Shown: positions 1-5,633 of the stretch, piece after piece
How positions within the stretch are numbered: position 1 is the first letter of the stretch
Layout: the number at the start of each line of letters is the position of its first letter
Assembly: GCA_013813185.1 (NCBI GenBank)
Contig: JACCSD010000244.1
Location: forward strand, 1 to 5,633
DNA: 5,633 bases
Direction of reading: 5' to 3'
Source: Burkholderiaceae bacterium
Lineage (GTDB): Bacteria > Pseudomonadota > Gammaproteobacteria > Burkholderiales > Burkholderiaceae_F
Made by a program: the position numbers and the translations under genes
Notes under the pieces: generated by a model
Told to the model about the DNA's origin: nothing
What the model saw: only the letters and a program-made list of their open reading frames with translations
The model's database searches: none

Positions 1-817
1 CTGTGATCGCGGCGCCGAACAGGACGACGTACCACGACAAATAAATCCAGATCAGAAACAAAGGCAGAACCGCGAAGGCTCCATAGATAGAACCCGTTGT
101 CCCACGCGCAACGAACTCGCCGAACGAATGCTTGAATATCTCGGCCAGGACGGCCGCGATGAAGCCGCCAATCAAGGCATCGCGCCACGCGACCAGCCGA
201 TTCGGCACAAACACGAAGAGCGCGGCATAAGCAAAGCCGCTGATGATCACCGGGGCGTAGTCGAGCGCACTCCGCATCGATCTGGGCAATTCAGCCAGCG
301 TATCGCCCGACATAGACCACACGTAAGAACTTGCGCTCAAACTGGCGCCGATCAGCAGCGGCCCCAGAGTGAGGATCGCCCAATAGATCAGCACGCGCTG
401 CGTAAGCGGCCTTTGATTTTTCACGCGCCAGATGTCGTTCATTACGCGATCGAACGTGACCATCATCGCGATCGCGGTAACTGCGAGGAATATCAGCCCG
501 ACCGCCGTTAGCCGCGTCGCCTTCAGAGCGAACTCGTTGATGTAGCGCAGCACCGTGTCTGAAATCTGACCCGGCAAGGTCTTCAACACTGCGTTCTCGA
601 CCGACCCGCGAAACTCGGCGAACAATGGAAACGCTGCGAACAGTGCCAGCGCAACCGCAAAGAGCGGCACGATCGTCAGCGTTGTCGTAAACGTCAGGCT
701 GCCGGCGACCTGCGCCATTTTCACGTCGCGCGCGCGGCGCTGGGCAAAGATCGCAACGTCCTGCGCCCTCCTGAACCATGGGTACCGGTCCCGCCATGAA
801 GTAAGGGTTGAGCGCAT
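1..817 (-). CDS. yihY: YihY/BrkB-family inner-membrane protein (3' end outside the window)
   Basis: Reading the minus strand from an ATG at 817 gives 272 uninterrupted residues running off the left edge, so the C-terminus is missing. The protein matches the YihY/BrkB family (Virul_fac_BrkB), once mis-assigned as ribonuclease BN; its molecular function is not established. About six hydrophobic segments are visible, near residues 39-66, 103-122, 143-166, 187-206, 213-230 and 244-270. Family hallmarks are the AGSLTFTTTLTIVPLF stretch after the first basic region (residues 38-53), the FDRVMNDIW segment (122-130) and the GTTGSIYGAFAVLPLFLIW stretch (239-257). The basic N-terminus before the first membrane segment suggests a cytoplasmic start. 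No clear Shine-Dalgarno sequence precedes the ATG. It was chosen because it is the farthest upstream ATG I found in frame that keeps the usual short N-terminal tail. The gene is divergent from the WrbA-like gene, an arrangement I recall from other betaproteobacteria. The family call is firm; the exact start is less so. Confidence 0.9.
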   Translation of the reverse strand, partial: MRSTLTSWRDRYPWFRRAQDVAIFAQRRARDVKMAQVAGSLTFTTTLTIVPLFAVALALFAAFPLFAEFRGSVENAVLKTLPGQISDTVLRYINEFALKATRLTAVGLIFLAVTAIAMMVTFDRVMNDIWRVKNQRPLTQRVLIYWAILTLGPLLIGASLSASSYVWSMSGDTLAELPRSMRSALDYAPVIISGFAYAALFVFVPNRLVAWRDALIGGFIAAVLAEIFKHSFGEFVARGTTGSIYGAFAVLPLFLIWIYLSWYVVLFGAAIT

Positions 818-888
818 CGTGCGGCGATAATAGCGAGCGCATCGCCTGCTTCTTCACCCAGCACTCAATCAGTCAACGACAGCACCGC

Positions 889-1482
889 GTGGATATCCTG
901 GTTCTTTACTACTCGCGCACCGGCGCGACACGGCTCCTGGCCGAGATGGTCGCGCAGGGGATCGATCAAGTCGACGGGGCCCATGCGCGGCTGCGCACCG
1001 TGCCGCCGGTAGCGCCTGTCACTGAGACAGCATCGGCACCCGTTCCACCCGAGGGCGCGCCGTACGCCGAGTTGATCGATCTCGAGCAGTGCGCTGGGCT
1101 CGCGCTCGGCTCGCCGACGCGCTTCGGCAACATGGCAGCGCCGCTCAAACACTTCATCGACTCGACATCGGGCCAGTGGCTAGCGGGCGCTTTGGCAGGC
1201 AAGCCCGCGGCAGTGTTTACATCGACCACGTCGATGCACGGCGGGCAGGAGTCGACGTTGCTGTCGATGATGTTGCCGTTACTGCACCAGGGCATGCTGG
1301 TGCTCGGTGTTCCGTATACCGAGCCGGATCTGATGAGCACCACAAGCGGCGGTACGCCGTACGGCGCGAGCCATGTCGCACCGCACGGCGCGCCGGTACG
1401 CCTGACCGACGAAGAACGGCGTCTCGCGGTCGCGCTGGGAAGGCGCCTCGCGACGGCGGCGTTGCGTTTGGCTGCGCGCTGA
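889..1482 (+). CDS. wrbA: WrbA-like flavodoxin-fold NAD(P)H:quinone oxidoreductase
   Basis: This is a 197-residue flavodoxin-fold protein, close to the roughly 200 residues usual for WrbA. WrbA proteins bind FMN and reduce quinones by two electrons with NAD(P)H, in the cytoplasm or at the membrane face. The N-terminal strand DILVLYYS leads into an FMN-phosphate loop SRTGATR (residues 9-15). A second FMN-binding segment, GSPTRFGNM, is at 74-82, and the WrbA-type TSTTSMHGGQE segment is at 111-121, followed by a GMLVLGVPYTEP strand-loop. The start is taken as GTG at 889, which places the first beta-strand right at the N-terminus. The only other in-frame initiator upstream is a TTG at 808, which would add 27 non-family residues and run into the divergent gene. 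Neither has a visible Shine-Dalgarno sequence. Its TGA shares one base with the ATG of the next gene. The family is confident; the physiological substrate is not shown by sequence. Confidence 0.88.
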   Translation: MDILVLYYSRTGATRLLAEMVAQGIDQVDGAHARLRTVPPVAPVTETASAPVPPEGAPYAELIDLEQCAGLALGSPTRFGNMAAPLKHFIDSTSGQWLAGALAGKPAAVFTSTTSMHGGQESTLLSMMLPLLHQGMLVLGVPYTEPDLMSTTSGGTPYGASHVAPHGAPVRLTDEERRLAVALGRRLATAALRLAAR

Positions 1483-2879
1483 TGTTGCTGCAGCGCTTGC
1501 GAAACATCGGGGCGTCGCAAGTTTTGACAGCACCCGCAGATACGGCACCTTATCTAACCGATTGGCGTGGCCGTTTTACCGGTCGTGCTCAGGCAGTTGT
1601 GCTACCTGCAACAACCGGCGAAGTGGCGGCGATCGTCAGCGCGTGCGCTGAACATCGCGCCCCGATCGTTCCTCAGGGAGGCAACACCGGGCTCGTGGGT
1701 GGCGCTACCCCCGATGCATCGGGCGATGCGATCGTGTTGTCGCTGAAGCGCTTGAATCGCGTGCGCGAAGTCGACGCCATCAACGGCACCATCACGGTCG
1801 AGGCCGGCTGCGTGCTGTACGACGTGCAGCAAGCGGCGCACGGCGCGGGCCGGCTGTTTCCGCTCTCGCTGGCCGCCGAGGGCAGCGCAACGATCGGCGG
1901 CAACCTGAGCACGAACGCCGGCGGCACGCAGGTCCTGCGGTACGGCAACGCGCGCGAACTCGCACTCGGGCTCGAAGTCGTGCTGCCCAGTGGCGAAATC
2001 TGGTGTGGCTTGCGCGGTCTGCGCAAGGACAACACCGGCTACGACCTGCGCGACCTTTTCATCGGCGCCGAGGGCACCCTTGGAGTCATCACGGCCGCCT
2101 GCCTGAAAACGTTTCCTTTGCCGCGCGCACAAGTCACCGCGCTGTTCGCGCTCGATGCGGTGGCACCGGCGCTCGGGCTGCTGGCGTTGGCACAGTCAGC
2201 GGCGGGCCCGACGCTGACCGCTTTCGAATTTTTCTCCGCCACCTGCCTGCAACTCGTGACGCGTCATTTCCTGGACCAGCGGTCGCCATTCGAACGCGCT
2301 CATGCGCAATACGTGTTGTTGCAGCTGAGCGATCACGAAGACGAGCAGCACGCGGCGGGGTTACTGCAAGCGCTGGCCGAGCAGGCGTTGGACAAGCGGC
2401 TGATCGCAGACGCCGTCATCGCGCAGTCCGCCGCGCAAAGCCATGCGTTATGGAAGCTGCGCGAGCTGATCTCGGAGGCCCAGTCACGCGAGGGCAAGAA
2501 CATCAAGCACGATATTTCGGTACCGATTTCCTCGATCGCCCGCTTCATCGACGAAACCGACGCTCTGCTGTCACAGCTTTTCCCGGGCGTTCGGATGGTG
2601 ACCTTCGGCCACCTCGGCGACGGCAATCTGCACTACAACGTCAGCGCCCCGCTGGACGTCGCCGAAGAACGTTTTTTCGCGCACCAACCGGCGATCTACG
2701 AATGCGTGCACGATCAGGTGACGCGATTTTCCGGTTCGATCTCCGCCGAGCACGGCATCGGCCAGTTAAAGCGCGACGAGAATGCACGCTATAAGTCGGT
2801 CGTGGAGATGAATCTGATGAGAGCTATCAAGCGCACCTTGGATCCGCTGAATATCATGAACCCAGGGAAGGTGGTGTAG
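1482..2879 (+). CDS. FAD-binding 2-hydroxyacid dehydrogenase (D-2-hydroxyglutarate/D-lactate dehydrogenase type)
   Basis: This is a 465-residue flavoenzyme of the VAO/GlcD superfamily, with an N-terminal FAD_binding_4 domain and a C-terminal FAD-oxidase_C domain. It would oxidise a D-2-hydroxyacid to the 2-oxoacid and pass electrons on through FAD. The FAD pyrophosphate loop PQGGNTGLVGGA is at residues 64-75, and the GSATIGGNLSTNAGG segment follows near 130-144. A WKLRE motif (324-328) and KHDISVP (342-348) belong to the substrate side. The family metal site is complete: H377 and H384 in GHLGDGNLH, and E423-H424 in SAEHGIG. This combination is typical of D-2-hydroxyglutarate dehydrogenase and related D-lactate dehydrogenases, but substrate cannot be read from sequence alone. 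The frame is open upstream to 1089 inside the flavodoxin gene. I chose ATG 1482 because it overlaps the upstream stop by one base and gives the normal family N-terminus. No Shine-Dalgarno sequence is seen, so reinitiation after the upstream gene is likely. Confidence 0.92.
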   Translation: MLLQRLRNIGASQVLTAPADTAPYLTDWRGRFTGRAQAVVLPATTGEVAAIVSACAEHRAPIVPQGGNTGLVGGATPDASGDAIVLSLKRLNRVREVDAINGTITVEAGCVLYDVQQAAHGAGRLFPLSLAAEGSATIGGNLSTNAGGTQVLRYGNARELALGLEVVLPSGEIWCGLRGLRKDNTGYDLRDLFIGAEGTLGVITAACLKTFPLPRAQVTALFALDAVAPALGLLALAQSAAGPTLTAFEFFSATCLQLVTRHFLDQRSPFERAHAQYVLLQLSDHEDEQHAAGLLQALAEQALDKRLIADAVIAQSAAQSHALWKLRELISEAQSREGKNIKHDISVPISSIARFIDETDALLSQLFPGVRMVTFGHLGDGNLHYNVSAPLDVAEERFFAHQPAIYECVHDQVTRFSGSISAEHGIGQLKRDENARYKSVVEMNLMRAIKRTLDPLNIMNPGKVV

Positions 2880-2909
2880 TCGTTGGGCTTTCAACTTGAG
2901 TCCCACCTT

Positions 2910-2933
2910 CGCGGGAGAATTACCGCCGTTTTT
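2910..2933 (+). terminator. Weak candidate intrinsic terminator after the FAD dehydrogenase gene
   Basis: A short GC-only stem, GCGG (2911-2914) pairing with CCGC (2923-2926) across an eight-base loop, is followed after two bases by five Ts (2929-2933). One more C-G pair (2910 with 2928) can form if base 2927 is bulged. It begins about 30 bases after the stop at 2879 and would separate the flavodoxin/FAD pair from the exported-protein genes. The stem is only four to five pairs long, so this may be chance. Confidence 0.28.
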
Positions 2934-2986
2934 CGGATCATCGCGGTTTCTCGCGTTCGCTACGATCCGGATGGTTTGAACGTATC

Positions 2987-2991
2987 AGGAG
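2987..2991 (+). promoter_or_regulatory. Shine-Dalgarno sequence of the exported hypothetical gene
   Basis: AGGAG lies nine bases before the ATG at 3001. It is the only strong ribosome-binding site among the genes whose starts are visible here. It fixes that start and implies that this gene begins a separately translated unit and is not coupled to the upstream gene. Confidence 0.75.
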
Positions 2992-3000
2992 ATCAGCCGA

Positions 3001-4071
3001 ATGCACCTCAACATCAAAGTCGCGATTTCAATAGTCGCGCTGACGCTGGCCGCCGGCGCTGGCGCTACCGAGCAGTCGACCGAACTCCAGACTTACGGCC
3101 CGCTAAAGCAGCCGCGGCCGGTCCTCGGTGCGAAAGCGCTGCCGAATCCCGGCCTCGATGCTTTGCAAGGCGACGGTATTTATTTGATCAATGGCGCGCG
3201 CGTGGCGAATCTGCGCGCCGCTGACAAACCGGGCGCCGAGAATCGTTTCGCGCTGACTGAAACGACAAACGACGCCAAGACCGGCGCCGTTCATAGCAAT
3301 ATCGACGCCGGCAACTTCGTGTTGAACGGCGAGCGCCGTCCGGTGGGTCGTCCCAACTTTGCGATCCCCGCGCCCGACGGCACCGTGTATTTGATCTTCT
3401 CGGGCCAGAATCCGCTGCGGGTGGCGGTCACGTTGCAGGCGTTCGATGTTGCCGGCCAGCACATGCAGCCGTTTTTGCGCACCCCCGACAACTACTTGAA
3501 GCAGGAAGCTGCCAAAGTGGGCAGCGCTACGTTCCCCGCGGGCTCCGTCGCGTACCTGGTGATTGCGCGCTTTATCGACGACGTGTTGATGCTGCCGGCG
3601 CGCGAGTCATTCACCGGCGCCAGCAGCACCACCCAGTTCGTCGGCAACTTTTCGAAGCAGATTCCCTACTGCCTGGCGTATGAGGATCGCAAAGGCGCCA
3701 AGCCGTACGCGATGCTGTTCAAACCAGGCGCGAAGAAAGGCTCGGTCGAACTGTTTGCGGCCAAGACCGGCACGCTGTTTTGCGATCGTGACGGCGTCAA
3801 GGCCCTCGACGAAGGCGAATGGGAAGAGCAAACGATTGGCGGTACGCGCGCGGTGGTGCTGTCGTTTCCGGCCAACGTTGACCCGCTCGATACGGGCGTG
3901 ACCAATGTGGAACGCGAGTCCGCCAAGATCGCGTTCATCGAGCCGAGCAAGGGAACACCCGGTGTCCGTCCGGGCAAGCTGTACCAGGCGGGAGCGAAGA
4001 TCTATGACTATCAGTACCGGTTCAACAAGACGGCGGCCGATTCGGTGCGCGGTGCGTTGTCGGTTCCGTAA
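3001..4071 (+). CDS. Exported protein of unknown function with a single cysteine pair
   Basis: This encodes 356 residues that I do not recognise. The N-terminus looks like a Sec signal peptide: a lysine at 6, a hydrophobic core to about residue 19, and a likely cleavage motif AGA before T23. The mature protein is therefore probably periplasmic or secreted. No later membrane segment stands out. The body alternates beta-like hydrophobic stretches with Gly/Pro/Asn turns, such as DGTVYLIFSGQNPLRV (near 127-142) and GSVAYLVIARF (near 181-191), which suggests a mainly beta fold. The whole protein has exactly two cysteines, C224 in IPYCLAYED and C261 in LFCDRDG, which could form a disulfide after export. 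There is no lipobox, catalytic triad or metal motif that I can name. The start is supported by an AGGAG nine bases upstream. The next exported gene begins 51 bases after its stop on the same strand. The gene itself is confident, with normal coding character over its length; its function is unknown. Confidence 0.82.
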   Translation: MHLNIKVAISIVALTLAAGAGATEQSTELQTYGPLKQPRPVLGAKALPNPGLDALQGDGIYLINGARVANLRAADKPGAENRFALTETTNDAKTGAVHSNIDAGNFVLNGERRPVGRPNFAIPAPDGTVYLIFSGQNPLRVAVTLQAFDVAGQHMQPFLRTPDNYLKQEAAKVGSATFPAGSVAYLVIARFIDDVLMLPARESFTGASSTTQFVGNFSKQIPYCLAYEDRKGAKPYAMLFKPGAKKGSVELFAAKTGTLFCDRDGVKALDEGEWEEQTIGGTRAVVLSFPANVDPLDTGVTNVERESAKIAFIEPSKGTPGVRPGKLYQAGAKIYDYQYRFNKTAADSVRGALSVP

Positions 4072-4122
4072 CAACCCGCACTCTTGCGCTGGGACGGCGG
4101 TAATTCGATAGACTCGTTCGCG

Positions 4123-4569
4123 ATGAAAGTCGCGCACGTTGCCGCCGCTTTTCTGCTGACGTTGCCTTCCGTCACGCTGGCGCAGGCCATTCAGCGCTGC
4201 GAAGGTTCCAATCAGCGCATTACTTATTCGAATGCCGAATGCCCGGCTGGCACCAAACCGGTAAAGGCGGTGGCGCCTGCGCCGAAGCCGTCCGCCGAAA
4301 GCCAGGCGGCTGCGAAGGAGAAGCTGCAGCGATATCGCGACGAATTGAAGGCGCCGTCCAGGAAGGCGCGCGCGCAACCGGCGTCCGGTGTGTCTGACAC
4401 CGAACTGAGCAAAGCCACTGATTGCGCGTACCTGCAGGCGTCGATCGATTCGTCGCGCCAGCTGCGCAACGTATTGACGACACGTTCCTACTATTCAACC
4501 GAAGACGTTGACGCCGCCGACGCGCGCACCAACCAACTGATCAACGACTATCGCCGCGTGTGCGGCTAG
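4123..4569 (+). CDS. Exported DUF4124-domain protein, first of a tandem pair
   Basis: This 148-residue protein has a signal peptide (K2, hydrophobic core to about residue 19, cleavage probably after A20 or A22). A short DUF4124 domain at about 23-47 carries the typical QRCEG...ITYSN.ECPAGT pattern with C26 and C40. DUF4124 is common in exported proteins of beta- and gammaproteobacteria and has no settled function. A Pro/Ala/Lys-rich linker (about 48-95) leads to a C-terminal segment bounded by C101 and C147, likely helical. The four cysteines suggest two disulfides in the periplasm. ATG 4123 is preferred over a TTG at 4084 because it puts the basic residue and hydrophobic core at the N-terminus; the upstream version adds an acidic leader. 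No clear Shine-Dalgarno sequence is visible. The gene lies 51 bases after the unknown exported gene and 13 bases before its paralogue. Confidence 0.85.
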   Translation: MKVAHVAAAFLLTLPSVTLAQAIQRCEGSNQRITYSNAECPAGTKPVKAVAPAPKPSAESQAAAKEKLQRYRDELKAPSRKARAQPASGVSDTELSKATDCAYLQASIDSSRQLRNVLTTRSYYSTEDVDAADARTNQLINDYRRVCG

Positions 4570-4582
4570 AGAGAGACTGCAG

Positions 4583-5056
4583 ATGACGCGTTCCGATCTG
4601 ATTTGCGCATTGGCTGCGACCCTGTTCGTGAGCGGCGCGCTCGCGCAGCAGATGCAGGTGCAGCGCTGCGAGGGAAAAAACGGCACCGTTACCTACTCCA
4701 ACCGCGAGTGCCCGGCAGGCACCTCGCCGGTACGCAAGGTCAACACCGCGCCGCCGGTCAGCGTGCCCGAAGAAAAGGCCGCCAAAGATCGCGCCAAAAA
4801 GGACGTTGCCGAAGTCAAGCAAATCGAAAAGGAGCAGAAGAAACAGGTGGAAGAGGAAAAGCGCGCCGCCGACAAGCGCGGCAAGACCGAGGCGAAAGTG
4901 GCTGACCGATGCGAGCGCGCGCGGCGTGATCTCGCGCGCGCGATCGAGATGCGCAATGCCGTCGACACACGCGCGGCGACGATCGAACAGATGCAGAAGG
5001 CAACCGGGGAAGTCAGCCGGCGCGAAGCCGAACTTCCAAAGGCGTGTCCGCCATAG
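4583..5056 (+). CDS. Exported DUF4124-domain protein with a charged helical linker, second of a tandem pair
   Basis: This 157-residue protein has a signal peptide (R3, hydrophobic core to about residue 20, likely cleavage at ALA before Q22). A DUF4124 domain at about 26-50 holds C29 and C43, spaced 14 residues apart exactly as in the preceding gene. Residues 63-105 are almost entirely Glu, Lys, Arg, Asp, Gln and Ala, and should form a long charged helix or coiled coil. The C-terminal segment is bounded by C110 and C155 and aligns without gaps with that of the upstream paralogue through its first 20 residues. A weak purine-rich GAGAGA (4571-4576) precedes the ATG by six bases. The gene starts 13 bases after its neighbour and is probably in the same transcript. 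It converges with dusA 20 bases downstream. The domain call is good; the role is unknown, perhaps envelope-associated by analogy with other exported DUF4124 proteins. Confidence 0.87.
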   Translation: MTRSDLICALAATLFVSGALAQQMQVQRCEGKNGTVTYSNRECPAGTSPVRKVNTAPPVSVPEEKAAKDRAKKDVAEVKQIEKEQKKQVEEEKRAADKRGKTEAKVADRCERARRDLARAIEMRNAVDTRAATIEQMQKATGEVSRREAELPKACPP

Positions 5057-5076
5057 AGCAGCCGGGCCCTCTGAAC

Positions 5077-5633
5077 TCAGGCCGCAGTAGAAAGTAGTCG
5101 CGGCTGATCGCGTACAGCCTCAAACGCGAACATAAGTACGTCGGCTCCGTGGCGCTGCAGCGCGTCGGCGTCGCTTAGCGTTCGACGCCATTGCCGGGCG
5201 CCACGCAAGCCCTGAAATAGTCCGAGCATGTGCCGCGCGATATGACGTGGCGCGATCCCCGCGCGCGTCTGCTCCCGAAGGTATTGCGTCATCTTCAACA
5301 CGACTTCTTCACGCGTCGGCGGGTGCGAGGAGTCGCCAAAGATGACCCAATCGACGCCGGCGAGCAGATAGGGATCGTGATACGCCGCGCGGCCCAGCAT
5401 CACGCCATCGACCGCGCCAAGATGTTCGTGCGCCAAGCCCAGCGTGTTAATGCCGCCGTTCAACACGAATGTCGCCGCCGGGAAATCCCGCTTCAACTGA
5501 TGCACGCGCCGGTAGTCGAGCGGCGGCACTTCGCGGTTCTCCTTGGGGCTCAGTCCTTTCAACCAGGCGCTGCGTGCGTGAACGATGAACACGCTGCACC
5601 CCGCCACGTGCAGCGCGCCGACAAAGTCGCGCA
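5077..5633 (-). CDS. dusA: tRNA-dihydrouridine synthase DusA (C-terminal part; 5' end outside the window)
   Basis: The minus strand encodes 184 residues running in from the right edge to a TGA at 5079-5077. DusA uses FMN and NADPH to reduce uridine to dihydrouridine at positions 20/20a of the tRNA D-loop, in the cytoplasm. Visible hallmarks are the CSVFIVHAR segment followed by LKGLSPKENREVPPLDY, which is diagnostic of DusA over DusB and DusC. Next come the FMN-phosphate-binding strands VLNGGI and DGVMLGRAAY, and the C-terminal helical tRNA-binding domain with HMLGLFQGLRGARQWRRTL. The N-terminal half of the barrel, including the catalytic cysteine, lies beyond the window, so intactness cannot be judged. 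A GTG inside the visible part (5607) is an internal codon, not the start, because eight family-like residues precede it in frame. The protein ends in a short, poorly conserved tail. Confidence 0.96.
   Translation of the reverse strand, partial: RDFVGALHVAGCSVFIVHARSAWLKGLSPKENREVPPLDYRRVHQLKRDFPAATFVLNGGINTLGLAHEHLGAVDGVMLGRAAYHDPYLLAGVDWVIFGDSSHPPTREEVVLKMTQYLREQTRAGIAPRHIARHMLGLFQGLRGARQWRRTLSDADALQRHGADVLMFAFEAVRDQPRLLSTAA

Noticed and set aside
826..831. GATAAT in the divergent gap as a -10 element for the WrbA-like gene
   Set aside because: It matches -10 well, but the only upstream TTG-type hexamer (808-813) is 12 bases away, too close for a sigma-70 promoter; nothing suitable exists at 16-18 bases.
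291..857. A 188-residue minus-strand frame overlapping the YihY-family gene
   Set aside because: The YihY frame in the same region carries clear membrane segments and family motifs; this one is Arg/Ala-rich and featureless.
1089..1481. Upstream extension of the FAD dehydrogenase frame into the flavodoxin gene
   Set aside because: The extra residues resemble no part of the family and overlap a well-supported gene; ATG 1482 gives a normal N-terminus.
2003..2794. A 263-residue plus-strand frame inside the FAD dehydrogenase gene
   Set aside because: It is Arg/Ala-rich, lacks any fold signature and lies wholly within a strongly conserved gene, as expected of a shadow frame in GC-rich DNA.
2961..2966. 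TACGAT as a -10 element for the unknown exported gene
   Set aside because: The position relative to the ATG is plausible, but there is no acceptable -35 hexamer at 16-18 bases.
4084..4112. TTGCGC and GATAGA with a 17-base spacer before the first DUF4124 gene
   Set aside because: Each hexamer matches only about half of the sigma-70 consensus, which is common by chance.
3607..4377. A 256-residue minus-strand frame across the exported gene and the first DUF4124 gene
   Set aside because: It has Arg-rich composition and no motif, and is antisense to two genes with signal peptides and, for one, a recognised domain.
5081..5104. GCCGC ... GCGGC inverted repeat near the dusA 3' end
   Set aside because: It lies inside the dusA coding sequence, has a 14-base loop and no T-run, so it is not a convincing terminator.

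Overview
The window is ordinary GC-rich chromosomal DNA, most likely from a betaproteobacterium, probably in or near the Burkholderiales. I base this on the character of the encoded proteins: a YihY/BrkB membrane protein next to a WrbA-type flavodoxin, DUF4124 exported proteins, and a DusA with proteobacterial motifs. No search was run, so the genus is open. I see no mobile element, CRISPR array, tRNA, rRNA or phage gene.

Layout. Left edge (1-817, minus): a YihY/BrkB-family inner-membrane protein whose 3' end lies outside the window. A 71-base divergent gap follows. On the plus strand come a WrbA-like flavoprotein (889-1482) and a D-2-hydroxyglutarate/D-lactate dehydrogenase-type FAD enzyme (1482-2879). 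The stop of the first overlaps the start of the second by one base. After a 121-base gap with a weak candidate terminator come three plus-strand genes with signal peptides: an unrecognised 356-residue exported protein (3001-4071), then two tandem DUF4124 proteins (4123-4569 and 4583-5056). The right edge (5077-5633, minus) carries the C-terminal part of the tRNA-dihydrouridine synthase gene dusA, which converges on the DUF4124 pair with only 20 bases between them.

How the genes may work together. The flavodoxin and the FAD dehydrogenase are probably translationally coupled and both are redox flavoenzymes, although a direct electron-transfer partnership is only inference. The three exported genes are close together and may be co-transcribed. 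The two DUF4124 proteins are clearly paralogues: they share the N-terminal DUF4124 cysteine pair and also a C-terminal helical segment with a second cysteine pair at nearly identical spacing, joined by unrelated linkers. That shared C-terminal module and the unrecognised exported protein are the most unusual content. I found no convincing new multi-gene system.
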